A DNA stretch of 64,000 nucleotides from Vibrio jasicida CAIM 1864 = LMG 25398 (GTDB taxonomy: Bacteria > Pseudomonadota > Gammaproteobacteria > Enterobacterales > Vibrionaceae): positions 44,100 to 108,099 of the forward strand of contig NZ_BAOG01000102.1 in assembly GCF_000400365.1 (NCBI RefSeq). The letters run 5' to 3'. The notes under the pieces were generated by a model, which was not told the DNA's origin, made no database searches, and saw only the letters and a list, made by a program, of their open reading frames with translations. Below, one piece after another: positions 35,476 through 44,643 of the stretch. The position numbers and the translations under genes are program-made. Positions within the stretch are counted from its first letter, which is position 1. The number at the start of each line of letters is the position of its first letter.

Positions 35476-36233
35476 ATTCGCATTGTCATTTAGACAAGTT
35501 GAATTACGACGATCTTCATATCAATATTGAAGACGTTATTAACAAAGCAAAACAAGCTAACGTAACCGAACTTCTATCGGTCGGTGTGACGTTGGACTCT
35601 TTCCCTAAGATGTTAGAGCTGATCACGCCTTACGATAATGTATACGCGTCTTGTGGTGTGCACCCACTTGATGTGGAAAGTGCATTTTCACTAGAGACGC
35701 TGCATCGTCATGCTTCTCACGAGAAAGTCGTGGCGATTGGTGAAACGGGGTTAGATTATCATTACAAACCAGAGACAGCGAGACTGCAAAAAGAGCGTTT
35801 TGAGCAGCAAGTTGAATTAGCGGTAGAACTAAATAAACCACTCATCATTCATACTCGTAACGCTCGTGAAGATACATTAGAAATTCTACGTAAAGGTGGA
35901 GCGGATAAATGTGGTGGTGTGATTCATTGTTTTACGGAAGATCTGCCATTTGCAGAAGCTGCGTTGGATTTGGGGTTCTACATCTCAATTTCGGGTATTG
36001 TGACTTTCCGTCAAGCGACAGAATTGAAGGAAGTAGTGAAAGCATTACCGCTAGAAAAGCTATTTATTGAGACGGACTCACCGTATTTAGCTCCCGTGCC
36101 ACATCGTGGAAAAGAGAACCAACCCGCTTACGTAGTCGAAGTTGCAGCCTATATCGCACAGCTAAAAGGATGCTCGCTAGCAGAGGTAGGGCAAAAAACC
36201 ACCGAAAACTTCCGAAATCTTTTTTTGCGATGA
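35466..36233 (+). CDS. TatD-family metal-dependent hydrolase (YcfH-like)
   Basis: A 255-residue TIM-barrel hydrolase. Metal ligands are visible in DSHCHL (H6, H8), GETGLDYHY, IIHTRNA, VIHCFTED and ETDSPYLAP. Family members act as DNases or D-aminoacyl-tRNA deacylase-like enzymes; the physiological substrate of YcfH is unsettled. It ends the cluster, overlapping holB by ten bases, and is followed by a strong terminator. Confidence 0.92.
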   Translation: MFVDSHCHLDKLNYDDLHINIEDVINKAKQANVTELLSVGVTLDSFPKMLELITPYDNVYASCGVHPLDVESAFSLETLHRHASHEKVVAIGETGLDYHYKPETARLQKERFEQQVELAVELNKPLIIHTRNAREDTLEILRKGGADKCGGVIHCFTEDLPFAEAALDLGFYISISGIVTFRQATELKEVVKALPLEKLFIETDSPYLAPVPHRGKENQPAYVVEVAAYIAQLKGCSLAEVGQKTTENFRNLFLR

Positions 36234-36251
36234 AAAATCAATAGGCGTAGT

Positions 36252-36277
36252 AAAAAAGGGGCAATAGCCCCTTTTTT
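36252..36277 (+). terminator. Terminator of the pabC-tatD cluster
   Basis: AAAAAAGGGGC and GCCCCTTTTTT form a compact hairpin with a T-run. Confidence 0.9.
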
Positions 36278-36678
36278 GTTTAGAAATACGCCAAAAAGAT
36301 CATTTAGTTTAATGTTTACTAAATTTGTTGATTTAACCGCATTCAAATCCCTCAAATGTAATTTTGTTACTAAAAATAACATCGGTCTTTATTTTATTTA
36401 CGCCTTAAAATTAATTCTGTTGATAATAAAGTCTTTATAAAACAGTAATATAAGTTTAATGCAAACCTTTTCATTAGCGCTTTTTCGGTGTGATCTGAGA
36501 CTTGTTTTGAAACTAAATTTCGTAACTGTGTGGAAAGTTTGAGGGCCATCAATATATATTTAGAGCCGGAAAATATAATGCAACGTGTGGTTACATTTTC
36601 ATTGGGTGCTAACATTGAGGCTACGGGGGTGTGCCGTTAGTGCCCAAATAATACTTATAATTTATCAGGAGCATAAAC
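36278..36678 (+). promoter_or_regulatory. ptsG upstream region
   Basis: A 401-bp AT-rich gap. A good -10 (TATAAT, 36574-36579) lies about 100 bp before ptsG, with no strong -35, suggesting activator dependence. A half-match to a CRP site (TGTGA, 36489-36493) lies upstream. A dyad GAAA-N5-TTTC (36509-36521) could bind a regulator. The ~90-base leader with AGGAG just before the ATG could be targeted by small RNAs; none was identified. Confidence 0.4.
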
Positions 36679-38109
36679 ATGTTTAAGAACCTTTTTGCAA
36701 ACCTGCAAAAAGTTGGTAAAGCTCTGATGCTACCAGTATCAGTTTTGCCAGTCGCAGGTATTCTACTAGGTGTTGGTGCTGCCCACCTTAGCTTCATTCC
36801 AGAGATCGTTTCGAATCTTATGGAACAAGCTGGTGGTTCAGTATTCGGCCAAATGGCACTTCTATTTGCTGTTGGTGTAGCACTTGGCTTCACAAACAAC
36901 GACGGTGTAGCAGGTCTTGCTGCTATTGTTGGTTACGGCATTATGACAGCAACGCTTGGCGTTATGGCTGGCATCATGGGCGTTGAGAAAATCGATACAG
37001 GCGTACTAGGTGGTATCCTTGTCGGTGGTGTTGCTGCTTGGGCATTCAACCGTTTCTTCAAAATTCAACTTCCAGAGTACCTTGGTTTCTTCGCTGGTAA
37101 GCGTGCAGTGCCAATCATCACTGGTTTTGCTGCGATTTTCCTTGCGGTAGTACTTTCTTTCGTATGGCCACCAATCGGCGGTGCAATCTCTGCATTCTCT
37201 GACTGGGCTGCACATCAGAACCCACAACTAGCATTCGGTATTTACGGTGTTGTTGAACGTTCTCTAATCCCATTCGGTCTACACCACGTATGGAACGTAC
37301 CATTCTTCTTCGAAGCTGGTACTTGTGTGAACGCTGCGGGCGAAACTCAAAACGGCGTACTAACTTGTTACCTAGTTGCTGATGAAGCATCTCGTGCTGC
37401 TGGTAATGGCTTCGGTCAGCTAGCGGGTGGTTACATGTTCAAGATGTTTGGTCTACCAGCTGCAGCAATCGCAATTGCTCACTGTGCTAAACCAGAAAAC
37501 CGCGCGAAAGTAATGGGTATCATGGCATCTGCTGCGTTGACTTCATTCCTAACAGGTATTACTGAGCCAATCGAATTCTCATTCCTATTCGTTGCTCCAC
37601 TACTATACGGTATCCACGCTCTACTAGCTGGTTCTGCATACGTTGTTGCTAATACTCTAGGTTTCGTACACGGTACATCATTCTCACACGGTCTGATCGA
37701 CTTCCTAGTTCTATCTGGCCACGCTCAGAAGATGGGTCTGATGGTTGCTGTTGGTCTAGTTTACGCAGTCATTTACTACGTAGTATTCCGCACAGTAATC
37801 ACTGCTCTTGACCTAAAAACTCCTGGTCGTGAAGATGAAACAGAAACTGCTGCGGTTGCGACTGGTTCAGACATGGCTGGTGAGCTTGTTGCTGCATTCG
37901 GCGGTAAAGCTAACATCACAGGTCTAGACGCATGTATCACTCGCCTACGTGTAGCAGTTGCTGATACAGCAGCCGTTGACCAAGACAAGCTAAAACAACT
38001 TGGCGCTGCTGGTGTTGTAGTTGTTGCAGGTGGTGTACAGGCTATCTTCGGTACTAAGTCTGACAACCTGAAAACAGAAATGGATGAGTGGATTCGTAAC
38101 CACGGCTAA
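36679..38109 (+). CDS. ptsG: PTS glucose transporter subunit IICB
   Basis: A 476-residue membrane permease that imports and phosphorylates glucose. The IIC domain (about 1-385) has the signature GITEPIEFSFLFVAPLLY and the sugar-site neighbourhood GTSFSHGLIDF. After a short linker, the IIB domain has the phosphorylation site C419 in GLDACITRLRV. No IIA domain is fused, so Crr must supply phosphate. Length is as E. coli PtsG (477). It is monocistronic; its expected repressor Mlc is encoded about 6.5 kb downstream. Confidence 0.95.
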   Translation: MFKNLFANLQKVGKALMLPVSVLPVAGILLGVGAAHLSFIPEIVSNLMEQAGGSVFGQMALLFAVGVALGFTNNDGVAGLAAIVGYGIMTATLGVMAGIMGVEKIDTGVLGGILVGGVAAWAFNRFFKIQLPEYLGFFAGKRAVPIITGFAAIFLAVVLSFVWPPIGGAISAFSDWAAHQNPQLAFGIYGVVERSLIPFGLHHVWNVPFFFEAGTCVNAAGETQNGVLTCYLVADEASRAAGNGFGQLAGGYMFKMFGLPAAAIAIAHCAKPENRAKVMGIMASAALTSFLTGITEPIEFSFLFVAPLLYGIHALLAGSAYVVANTLGFVHGTSFSHGLIDFLVLSGHAQKMGLMVAVGLVYAVIYYVVFRTVITALDLKTPGREDETETAAVATGSDMAGELVAAFGGKANITGLDACITRLRVAVADTAAVDQDKLKQLGAAGVVVVAGGVQAIFGTKSDNLKTEMDEWIRNHG

Positions 38110-38123
38110 TCTCAGTCATTCAT

Positions 38124-38151
38124 AAAAAAGGAGGCTTCGGCCTCCTTTTTT
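38124..38151 (+). terminator. ptsG terminator
   Basis: AAAAAGGAGGC and GCCTCCTTTTT with a stable TTCG loop and T-run. Confidence 0.92.
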
Positions 38152-38352
38152 GATCTGTAAATTTTGGTCTACCTTTTTCTTTTCTATTGTTACTGTTTTC
38201 TCTCTTAGTCACTTCCTTAGTTACAGTGCGTGATCTTCTTCTCAGCCTTACCTTTGTAGCTTTATTCGTACGTCATCCTTACTCGTTACTGACAAAATAA
38301 AATGGTGTTATGTTTGAATTATGCACGCTGTTTTTTAGAGGGGGAGATGTTG

Positions 38353-38754
38353 ATGAAAAAACTAATTTTGTTGGCAGCAGCTGCATTGCCAAGCGCCGTA
38401 ATGGCTGCAGATGGACCAAAGAATTTTTCTGTGGGTATGGCTGTTGATCAGCAGTTGAGTGTCGTGATTGAAATTGAAGATAAGTATCGCGGCATCATTG
38501 GTAATGATGGGATGGCGTTTGACTACATTGCGAAGCGCGGGACGTTCGATCAAAGCATGCCACTGACCTGGTACGTCGGTATTGGTGGTTGGTATGAGTG
38601 GGATGACGAATTTGGTGTCCGTGTTCCATTGGGTTTGAACTGGGACTTATCTAAAGGTTGGGACCTCTACGCTCAAATTCACCCAGAACTTGAGCTTTAT
38701 AAAGGACCTGACCTACAAATCGGTGGGGCACTTGGTATCAAGTATAATTTCTAA
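38353..38754 (+). CDS. Small predicted outer-membrane/periplasmic beta protein
   Basis: A 133-residue secreted protein I cannot name. A signal peptide with cleavage after PSAVMA is clear. The rest alternates polar and aromatic residues (TWYVGIGGWYEWDDEFGVRVPLG) and ends in KYNF, a terminal phenylalanine typical of outer-membrane beta-barrels, though six or fewer strands fit the length. ATG at 38353 has GGGGGAG six bases upstream; the longer frame from 38302 would bury the signal peptide. Flanked by the ptsG terminator and its own terminator. Confidence 0.75.
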   Translation: MKKLILLAAAALPSAVMAADGPKNFSVGMAVDQQLSVVIEIEDKYRGIIGNDGMAFDYIAKRGTFDQSMPLTWYVGIGGWYEWDDEFGVRVPLGLNWDLSKGWDLYAQIHPELELYKGPDLQIGGALGIKYNF

Positions 38755-38766
38755 CAGACACAAAAA

Positions 38767-38797
38767 TGCCGGCTTTGTCGCCGGCACTTTATTTTTT
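38767..38797 (+). terminator. Terminator after the small outer-membrane protein gene
   Basis: TGCCGGC and GCCGGCA pair around a 6-base loop, followed by CTTTATTTTTT. Confidence 0.82.
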
Positions 38798-38812
38798 AAC
38801 TTCTAATTATGA

Positions 38813-38908
38813 TTATTGCTTGTTCATTGCACGTTTGATGCAAATTGCGGCTCCGCCCCAAGTAATACCCAGACCGATAATCATCATGATGATTGCACTT
38901 GTCGTCAT
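38813..38908 (-). CDS. 31-residue MetS-like small subunit of an NSS transporter
   Basis: An ORF of 31 residues starting MTTSAIIMMIIGLGITWGG and ending IKRAMNKQ: one membrane helix with a basic tail. Its ATG overlaps the stop of the NSS transporter (TAATG), so it is translationally coupled to it. In Corynebacterium the MetP (NSS) methionine transporter needs a short MetS partner; this gene fits that arrangement. It is too short for usual length cut-offs. Confidence 0.75.
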   Translation of the reverse strand: MTTSAIIMMIIGLGITWGGAAICIKRAMNKQ

Positions 38909-40368
38909 TACGCTTTCTCCTTGCTCATTACGTTAATTAATACACCAAACACGAACAGCGCAGCAATCATTGCCCAACCTAGGGTTAGGTCGTAGCCACC
39001 GTAGCCTTCTGTTAGAAGCGCGTACAGTTTTGTTGCCAAGATAATCGCTAGCATGATAGGCGTCACGAAACGTAGACAGATTTCAAACCATTGACCGATA
39101 GAGAAGTCAGAGCGTTCATTGACGTAATTGCGAACTTCTGGCACTTGCTTCAACAACCAAGCCATCAGAACGATTTCTACAAGGCCGCCAACCATAATAC
39201 CAACGTTGTTTGCGAAGTGGTCGACAAGGTCAAGTAGAAGCAGTCCGCCGTTGGTCGCGAATGCCATCGAGACAACAAATCCCGCACCAATTACGACGTT
39301 AGCGGCTTTTTTACGACTCCATTTTAGCTTGTCGATAACCGCTGAAGTGACTGCCTCCATGATCGAAATGTGCGAGCTTAAACCAGCAACAACCAAAGCA
39401 AAGAAGAACAGCGGGCCAAGAATGTATGGTGCTGGTAATAAGTTAATTGCCGCAGGTAATGTCACAAATGCCAATCCAACACCTGCAGATACAACTTCAG
39501 TGAGTGGTTTGCCTTGCTCTTGCGCCATATAACCCAACACCGAGAAAATCATGATACCCGATAGAATTGAGAAGCCACAGTTGATCAATACCGTCATAAA
39601 GGCGTTATTGGTGATGTCCGATTTCTCTGGTAGGTAGCTTGAGTACGCCAGCATGATCGCAAAGCCAATGCTCAACGTGAAGAAGATTTGACCATAAGCC
39701 GCAGCCCATACCTTCACATCCCAAATTTTGCTGAAATCAGGCTCGAACATGTAGTTCACACCATCTAGCGCACCAGGTAGGAAAATCATGCGGCCAATCA
39801 AGAAGATCACCATAACAAACAAAATAGGCATCATGATCTTAGAAGCGCGTTCAATACCCGATTTAACACCGCTCACAATGGCTGTGTAGGTAATCGCCCA
39901 AGCAATCAACATAGATACTGCGATCTTCCATTGAATACTGCCTAAATCCGTTGGTGAATTATCACCAAGCTTTAGGTATTCACTAAAGAAGAATGCATTC
40001 GTATCTGAGCCCCAACTTTGAGTAAACGACATACCAAAATAAGAAATTGCCCAACCAATAACGGCAACGTAATAGACTGCGATAACTGCAGCAACACCCA
40101 CCTGAAACCAACCTAACCACTCAAACTTAGAGTGGATCTTCGCGAGTGTTTTTGGCGCAGAACCACGGTACTTTTGACCCATACTGAACTCTAGGATCAT
40201 GAATGGAATACCTGCTGTGATCATGGCGAAAAGGTAAGGAATAAAAAAGGCACCGCCACCATTCTCATAAGCCATATAAGGGAAACGCCAGATGTTACCC
40301 AAACCGATGGCTGAACCGACTGCGGCTAAAATGAATCCCGCACGGGATCCCCATTGTTCTCGCTTCAT
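38908..40368 (-). CDS. Neurotransmitter:sodium symporter (NSS) family transporter
   Basis: A 486-residue LeuT-fold transporter expected to import an amino acid with sodium. The N-terminal SRAGFILAAVGSAIGLGNIWRFP... block is the NSS signature, and about 12 membrane helices follow. The substrate is unknown; the downstream MetS-like partner hints at methionine or another neutral amino acid by analogy. The ATG has AGGAG six bases upstream. It forms a two-gene unit with the small subunit. Confidence 0.9.
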   Translation of the reverse strand: MKREQWGSRAGFILAAVGSAIGLGNIWRFPYMAYENGGGAFFIPYLFAMITAGIPFMILEFSMGQKYRGSAPKTLAKIHSKFEWLGWFQVGVAAVIAVYYVAVIGWAISYFGMSFTQSWGSDTNAFFFSEYLKLGDNSPTDLGSIQWKIAVSMLIAWAITYTAIVSGVKSGIERASKIMMPILFVMVIFLIGRMIFLPGALDGVNYMFEPDFSKIWDVKVWAAAYGQIFFTLSIGFAIMLAYSSYLPEKSDITNNAFMTVLINCGFSILSGIMIFSVLGYMAQEQGKPLTEVVSAGVGLAFVTLPAAINLLPAPYILGPLFFFALVVAGLSSHISIMEAVTSAVIDKLKWSRKKAANVVIGAGFVVSMAFATNGGLLLLDLVDHFANNVGIMVGGLVEIVLMAWLLKQVPEVRNYVNERSDFSIGQWFEICLRFVTPIMLAIILATKLYALLTEGYGGYDLTLGWAMIAALFVFGVLINVMSKEKA

Positions 40369-40833
40369 ATTTGACTCCTGTACAACTCCCTAAGGAATGA
40401 AGCTCTTTCAGGCATTATGAAAAAAACAGTAGAAGAAAGGGCAACTGTTATCCATCAGTTTTTGTCCTTAATTCCGAATTGTTACAAAATTCTGGTGTTT
40501 TACTTTGCAATGCCTGCAAAGAATTAGAATTAAATGCTTAGTATTTTGATGTGTGTTTGTAAAAGCTGAAATATTCTTCTGCTTTCTGTAGTTAGACTAA
40601 CTTTTTACATTATTTAGCGCAATAGATTCTAAATGTTAATGGCAGGATTTTATGTGGTTTAAATATTGTTAAATGGTGTTTTTGTAGGGCATACGATCGG
40701 TAACTAGTGGTTATTTTTGAAATAAATATCTAATTTATCAATGTGATCTTGGTCTAATAAACTGTTTTTGTTTTATAGGGTGTCTGTCTGTATTGATGAC
40801 ACCCTATAGAAGATATTACGTTAAAACGACGTG
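40369..40833. other. Intergenic region upstream of the NSS transporter
   Basis: A 465-bp AT-rich gap with no convincing gene. A perfect 10-bp inverted repeat (TATAGGGTGT at 40774-40783 with ACACCCTATA at 40799-40808) lies after the next gene's stop; it lacks a U-run on the minus strand. A short dyad AGTTA-GAC-TAACT is near 40591. I see no riboswitch fold. Confidence 0.4.
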
Positions 40834-41424
40834 TTAGAAGCGGAAGGTAAAACCAATATTTGACTGGAATTGGTTCATCCAATCGGTTTCAAACTTGATA
40901 ATACAAGATGAACCGTCAGTCGGTAGGACGCAGGCTCCTGATGTGTCGTTATCGACAACAGTGCCCAACCAACGGATCTGAGCTGTCATCGCAAAGGTTT
41001 TCGAGAATTCGTATTCAAGACCGGCGAAAGCACTGCCAGAAAACCCGTATTTGTCATTAACCCAATCAACATCGGCATAAGAGGCTCCTAATCCCAAGCC
41101 AACATAGGTTTGCCATCCTTGAGAAAGAGGGTAGTAAATACTGCTTTGAAATTGGAGATAGTGAATATCTGCGGAGTTATTGATGTCTTGTAGCTCTGAG
41201 GATTGGTTTGAATAGAAAAAACCAATACGACCCATCTCGAAAGGTGTTTCTACGGATATCGCATAATTGATGGAAGGGTCTAAATCGTAGGTGCGGCTGT
41301 TTTCATCCTCTACTTTTCCGCCCCCTGTAAAGCCGACGTAGGGAGTAACGATAACGTTTGCTTGAGCAGCCATAGAACTGCTCAATAAGATACTCCCAAC
41401 TAGCCAGCCAATTTTATAGTTCAT
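40834..41424 (-). CDS. Predicted outer-membrane beta-barrel protein
   Basis: A 196-residue protein with a signal peptide (cleavage after MAAQA) and a C-terminal GFTFRF, ending in phenylalanine as outer-membrane barrels do. Alternating strands and the pattern YVGLGLGASYADVDW suggest an eight-stranded OmpW/OmpX-type barrel. Two cysteines (SGAC and SSC, about 19 residues from the end region) could form a loop disulfide. AAGGAG lies seven bases before the ATG. The function is unknown; no obvious partner gene flanks it. Confidence 0.8.
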   Translation of the reverse strand: MNYKIGWLVGSILLSSSMAAQANVIVTPYVGFTGGGKVEDENSRTYDLDPSINYAISVETPFEMGRIGFFYSNQSSELQDINNSADIHYLQFQSSIYYPLSQGWQTYVGLGLGASYADVDWVNDKYGFSGSAFAGLEYEFSKTFAMTAQIRWLGTVVDNDTSGACVLPTDGSSCIIKFETDWMNQFQSNIGFTFRF

Positions 41425-41551
41425 TTGCTATCTCCTTATTATGACTAAGCTAATTGTGATGCCTTAGTCAAAATCGTGCGACTAAATTAGGCAATTCTTG
41501 AACATAATTCACACTGGTGTTATTAATTTGTTACAACTAAAGGAGGTGTCT

Positions 41552-41644
41552 ATGGAACACGATCTAAAATCCGCCCTACTCATTGTCGTCACGGTGTTCG
41601 CAGTTTTACTGTCTTTTGGCATTATTGCGATTACTACGGCTTAA
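41552..41644 (+). CDS. YnhF-like 30-residue membrane protein
   Basis: A 30-residue ORF, MEHDLKSALLIVVTVFAVLL at its start, with an ideal AAAGGAGG upstream. It is a single hydrophobic helix after a charged N-terminus and resembles E. coli YnhF (29 aa, starting MSTDLKFSL), a small inner-membrane protein of unknown role. It ends 22 bp before the patatin gene and may be cotranscribed with it. Confidence 0.7.
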   Translation: MEHDLKSALLIVVTVFAVLLSFGIIAITTA

Positions 41645-41666
41645 CTAACATACTGGCATCACGCCT

Positions 41667-42812
41667 ATGATACGTAACAGCGGTATAATCACCGACAGCC
41701 ATGCAGAGCTTGATGTAGATGTTTACGAGCGCTTTAGAAATGGCAAAACTGCCCTTGTCGCACAAGGTGGAGGGCAGAGAGGGATTTTTACCGCTGGTGT
41801 ATTGGATGCATTTCTTCTTTCCAATTTCGATCCGTTTGATGAGTTCTATGGAACTTCAGCCGGCGCGCTTAACCTCTGTGCTTATCTCTGCCGACAACAC
41901 GGAATGGGGAAAGCTTTCATTACTGACCTCACGACATCTGACGAATTCTTCAATCTCTTCCGCTACATCCGTAAAAAGCAGTATTTGGGGCTAGAATGGG
42001 CCTTAGAGAGGATTCAGGATTACCCTTACAAACTTGACTTAGATATGGGTAAAAGTGTGTTAGGAGCCCGTAACGCCTTCGCAGCGGTTACTAACGCCGA
42101 CACTCTCTCAGATCAATACCTGCCGATTTTGAGCCAAAATTGGGTTAATACCATGGTAGCGACGTGCGCCATACCAAAATTGTACCAAAGCCCCGTGAGT
42201 ATTAATGGTCAGCAGTTTGTGGATGGAGGTGTATCTGCGTCTATCCCAGTGCAAGAAGCATGGCGACAAAATGCACGTAATATTATTGTGATTCGTACCG
42301 AGCCTTTTTCTGAATCAGAAGCTAAAGCGCAAAGTGAGATTGGTGATGGTGGCGTTGAGTGGTATCGAGAATCTATTAATTCAGTACAAGAATCTTGGCA
42401 ACAAAAAGTTACTCAATGGAAAGATGATTGGAGTGACTTCCTTCAACAAAAAATCAATGCCGCTCATGACTCTAAGTTAACTGGCCACAAACTGCTGAAT
42501 GGCGGACGTTGGTTGTTTGGGGCGGACAATTTGTATCGTTTGAGTCATTTGATCGGGGAGAACTTCGACTCTGGGCTGGCAGATATGTTGATGATTCACT
42601 ATCAAACGTTCGAACTGACACAAGCTTTCTTGTCTGCACCACCGGATGATACCTTTATCCTCCAGTTGGCTCCTAAAGAAGAGCTCCAATCCTCTTCTCT
42701 ACTTAGTGACCCAGAAGCGCTAGAGCATGACTACCAACTCGGACTACAAGCGGGTTTTAACCTAATTCAGCTCTATGATAAGTTAAACGTAGATGGCCGA
42801 GAGACCGCTTAG
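41667..42812 (+). CDS. Patatin-like phospholipase (YjjU-type)
   Basis: A 381-residue predicted lipid acyl hydrolase. The oxyanion loop GGGQRG (34-39), nucleophile elbow GTSAG with S64, and D186 in DGG form a complete Ser-Asp dyad. No signal peptide or clear membrane helix is seen, so it is probably cytoplasmic. The C-terminal ~150 residues are family-specific and resemble YjjU. No obvious ribosome-binding site precedes the ATG, so coupling to the small upstream ORF is possible. Substrate unknown. Confidence 0.87.
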   Translation: MIRNSGIITDSHAELDVDVYERFRNGKTALVAQGGGQRGIFTAGVLDAFLLSNFDPFDEFYGTSAGALNLCAYLCRQHGMGKAFITDLTTSDEFFNLFRYIRKKQYLGLEWALERIQDYPYKLDLDMGKSVLGARNAFAAVTNADTLSDQYLPILSQNWVNTMVATCAIPKLYQSPVSINGQQFVDGGVSASIPVQEAWRQNARNIIVIRTEPFSESEAKAQSEIGDGGVEWYRESINSVQESWQQKVTQWKDDWSDFLQQKINAAHDSKLTGHKLLNGGRWLFGADNLYRLSHLIGENFDSGLADMLMIHYQTFELTQAFLSAPPDDTFILQLAPKEELQSSSLLSDPEALEHDYQLGLQAGFNLIQLYDKLNVDGRETA

Positions 42813-42838
42813 GTTTGAATCCGTAATTCGATAAAAGA

Positions 42839-42860
42839 AAAGGCTCCAGTTGGAGCCTTT
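42839..42860. terminator. Terminator between the patatin gene and pykA
   Basis: AAAGGCTCC pairs with GGAGCCTTT around a 4-base loop; T-tracts are short on both sides. The flanking genes converge. Confidence 0.65.
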
Positions 42861-42881
42861 GTCATGTATTCGAGTCAAATG

Positions 42882-44324
42882 CTACGCAGATAGGATTCGC
42901 ATACAGTTCGTTGAACCAACCACATCCATGACATCACCTTGAGTGAAGATCACGAGATCCCCTTCATCGAGCAATCCTTGTTCTTTAAGCGTTACAATTG
43001 CCGCGTGAGCGGTCGTCAATCCAGCGCCCCCCTTAGAATCAAAGAACACTGGTGTTACACCACGGTATAGTGCTGCACGGTTCAATGTGGACTCGTTACG
43101 AGAGAGTGCGAAAATCGGTAGACCAGAACTCAAACGTGACATCATCAATGCTGTGCGGCCTGATTCTGTTAATGAAATCATCGCTTTTACGCCTTCCATA
43201 TGATTGGCAGCATACATAGTCGACATTGCAATGGTCTCTTCTGCGGTCGCAAACGTGCGGTCCAATCGGTAAGTCGAGAGGCTTGCTTCTGACATTTTTT
43301 CTGCACCCATACAGACTTCTGCCATGGATTTAACGGTTTCTACTGGGTATAAACCCGCAGCTGTTTCACCTGAAAGCATAACGGCGTCTGTACCATCAAG
43401 CACGGCGTTGGCAACGTCCATCACTTCTGCACGAGTTGGCATCGGTGCAGCCATCATAGATTCCATCATTTGGGTTGCAGTGATAACAATGCGGTTTAAG
43501 CTACGCGCACGGCGGATCAGCTTTTTCTGTACGCCGATAAGCTCTGGATCGCCAATTTCTACCCCTAAGTCACCACGAGCAACCATCACCACATCGGAAG
43601 CGAGGATGATGTCATCAATTGATTCATTGTTCGCTACCGTCTCTGCTCGCTCGACTTTAGCGACAAGCTTCGCTTCTAAGCCAGCGTCACGCGCTAAACG
43701 ACGTGCGTAGTTCATGTCTTCCCCGTTGCGAGGGAATGAGATGGCTAAGTAATCCACTTTGATTTCTGCTGCGGTTAGGATGTCTGCCTTATCTTTTTCT
43801 GTTAGAGCATCCGCAGAAAGACCTCCACCTTTTTTGTTGATGCCTTTGTTGTTGGACAATGGACCACCAACAGTGACTCGGGTGTGAACTTTATTTCCTT
43901 CAACGCTGGTAACTTGGAGCTGTACTCGGCCATCATCAAGTAACAGGATGTCGTTAGTTGAGACGTCCTGTGGAAGTTCTTTGTAATCTAAGCCAACCGA
44001 TTCTTGATTGCCTTCGCCTTTAGGTAAGTCACTATCTAAAGTGAACTTGTCTCCGACACTGAGGATGATTTTACCATCTTGGAAAGTTGAGACTCGTATT
44101 TTAGGGCCTTGTAAATCGCCGAGAATAGCAACTTGTCGACCCAGTTTAGCCGCAATCGCACGGACTTTATTGGCTCGTTGAATATGGTCTTCGCTCGTAC
44201 CGTGGGAAAAGTTCATACGTACGACGTTTGCGCCCGCTTTGATGATTTCTTCAAGGACATTGTCTTTGTCGGTTGAAGGGCCTAGCGTTGTGACGATTTT
44301 TGTTCTTCTCAATATAGAAGTCAT
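42882..44324 (-). CDS. pykA: Pyruvate kinase (PykA type)
   Basis: A 480-residue glycolytic enzyme converting phosphoenolpyruvate and ADP to pyruvate and ATP. The N-terminus RRTKIVTTLGPSTD, the active-site segment VARGDLGVEIG and ATQMMESM are typical. It is closest to E. coli PykA (480 aa), the AMP-activated isozyme, rather than PykF. ATG at 44322-44324 has GGAG upstream; the 26-residue extension of the frame to 44402 is rejected. It is divergent from mlc. Confidence 0.94.
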   Translation of the reverse strand: MTSILRRTKIVTTLGPSTDKDNVLEEIIKAGANVVRMNFSHGTSEDHIQRANKVRAIAAKLGRQVAILGDLQGPKIRVSTFQDGKIILSVGDKFTLDSDLPKGEGNQESVGLDYKELPQDVSTNDILLLDDGRVQLQVTSVEGNKVHTRVTVGGPLSNNKGINKKGGGLSADALTEKDKADILTAAEIKVDYLAISFPRNGEDMNYARRLARDAGLEAKLVAKVERAETVANNESIDDIILASDVVMVARGDLGVEIGDPELIGVQKKLIRRARSLNRIVITATQMMESMMAAPMPTRAEVMDVANAVLDGTDAVMLSGETAAGLYPVETVKSMAEVCMGAEKMSEASLSTYRLDRTFATAEETIAMSTMYAANHMEGVKAMISLTESGRTALMMSRLSSGLPIFALSRNESTLNRAALYRGVTPVFFDSKGGAGLTTAHAAIVTLKEQGLLDEGDLVIFTQGDVMDVVGSTNCMRILSA

Positions 44325-44643
44325 AGATTCTCCGAAGAATGCAGGTGTAGGACGAGATAACTGGAATTCTATTCTCGCTAAGTATATGCACACTATGTAC
44401 ATATTGTTCGTATTTAGGTCAAAGTGCTGAAAAAACGCTGAGTCTCAGGCTTTGCTTCCTAATTTGATGAATAAAATAAGTCAATTTTCAAACAATTTAA
44501 CAGGAGTAGATTTCTCGTTATTTGATTGAATACACAAACAAACATGTTTATACGTGATGCTTGTCACGGGGATTTATCAATTCACTTCACAATTACTTCG
44601 CAAAGTAAAAAAATTATCCCGTTATAGAATTTCGGAGTGCAAG
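44325..44643. other. pykA-mlc divergent intergenic region
   Basis: A 319-bp AT-rich gap that must hold both promoters. I cannot place a clear -35/-10 pair or a known operator in it, and I see no additional gene. Confidence 0.4.

Noticed and set aside
36505..36523. Dyad GAAA-N5-TTTC upstream of ptsG as an Mlc operator
   Set aside because: The recalled Mlc/NagC consensus has the half-sites in the opposite order (TTTCG then CGAAA), so the match is not convincing.
40774..40808. Intrinsic terminator of the 196-residue outer-membrane protein gene
   Set aside because: It lies after that gene's stop only on the minus strand, where the stem is followed by A-rich, not T-rich, sequence; kept as a hairpin of unknown role.
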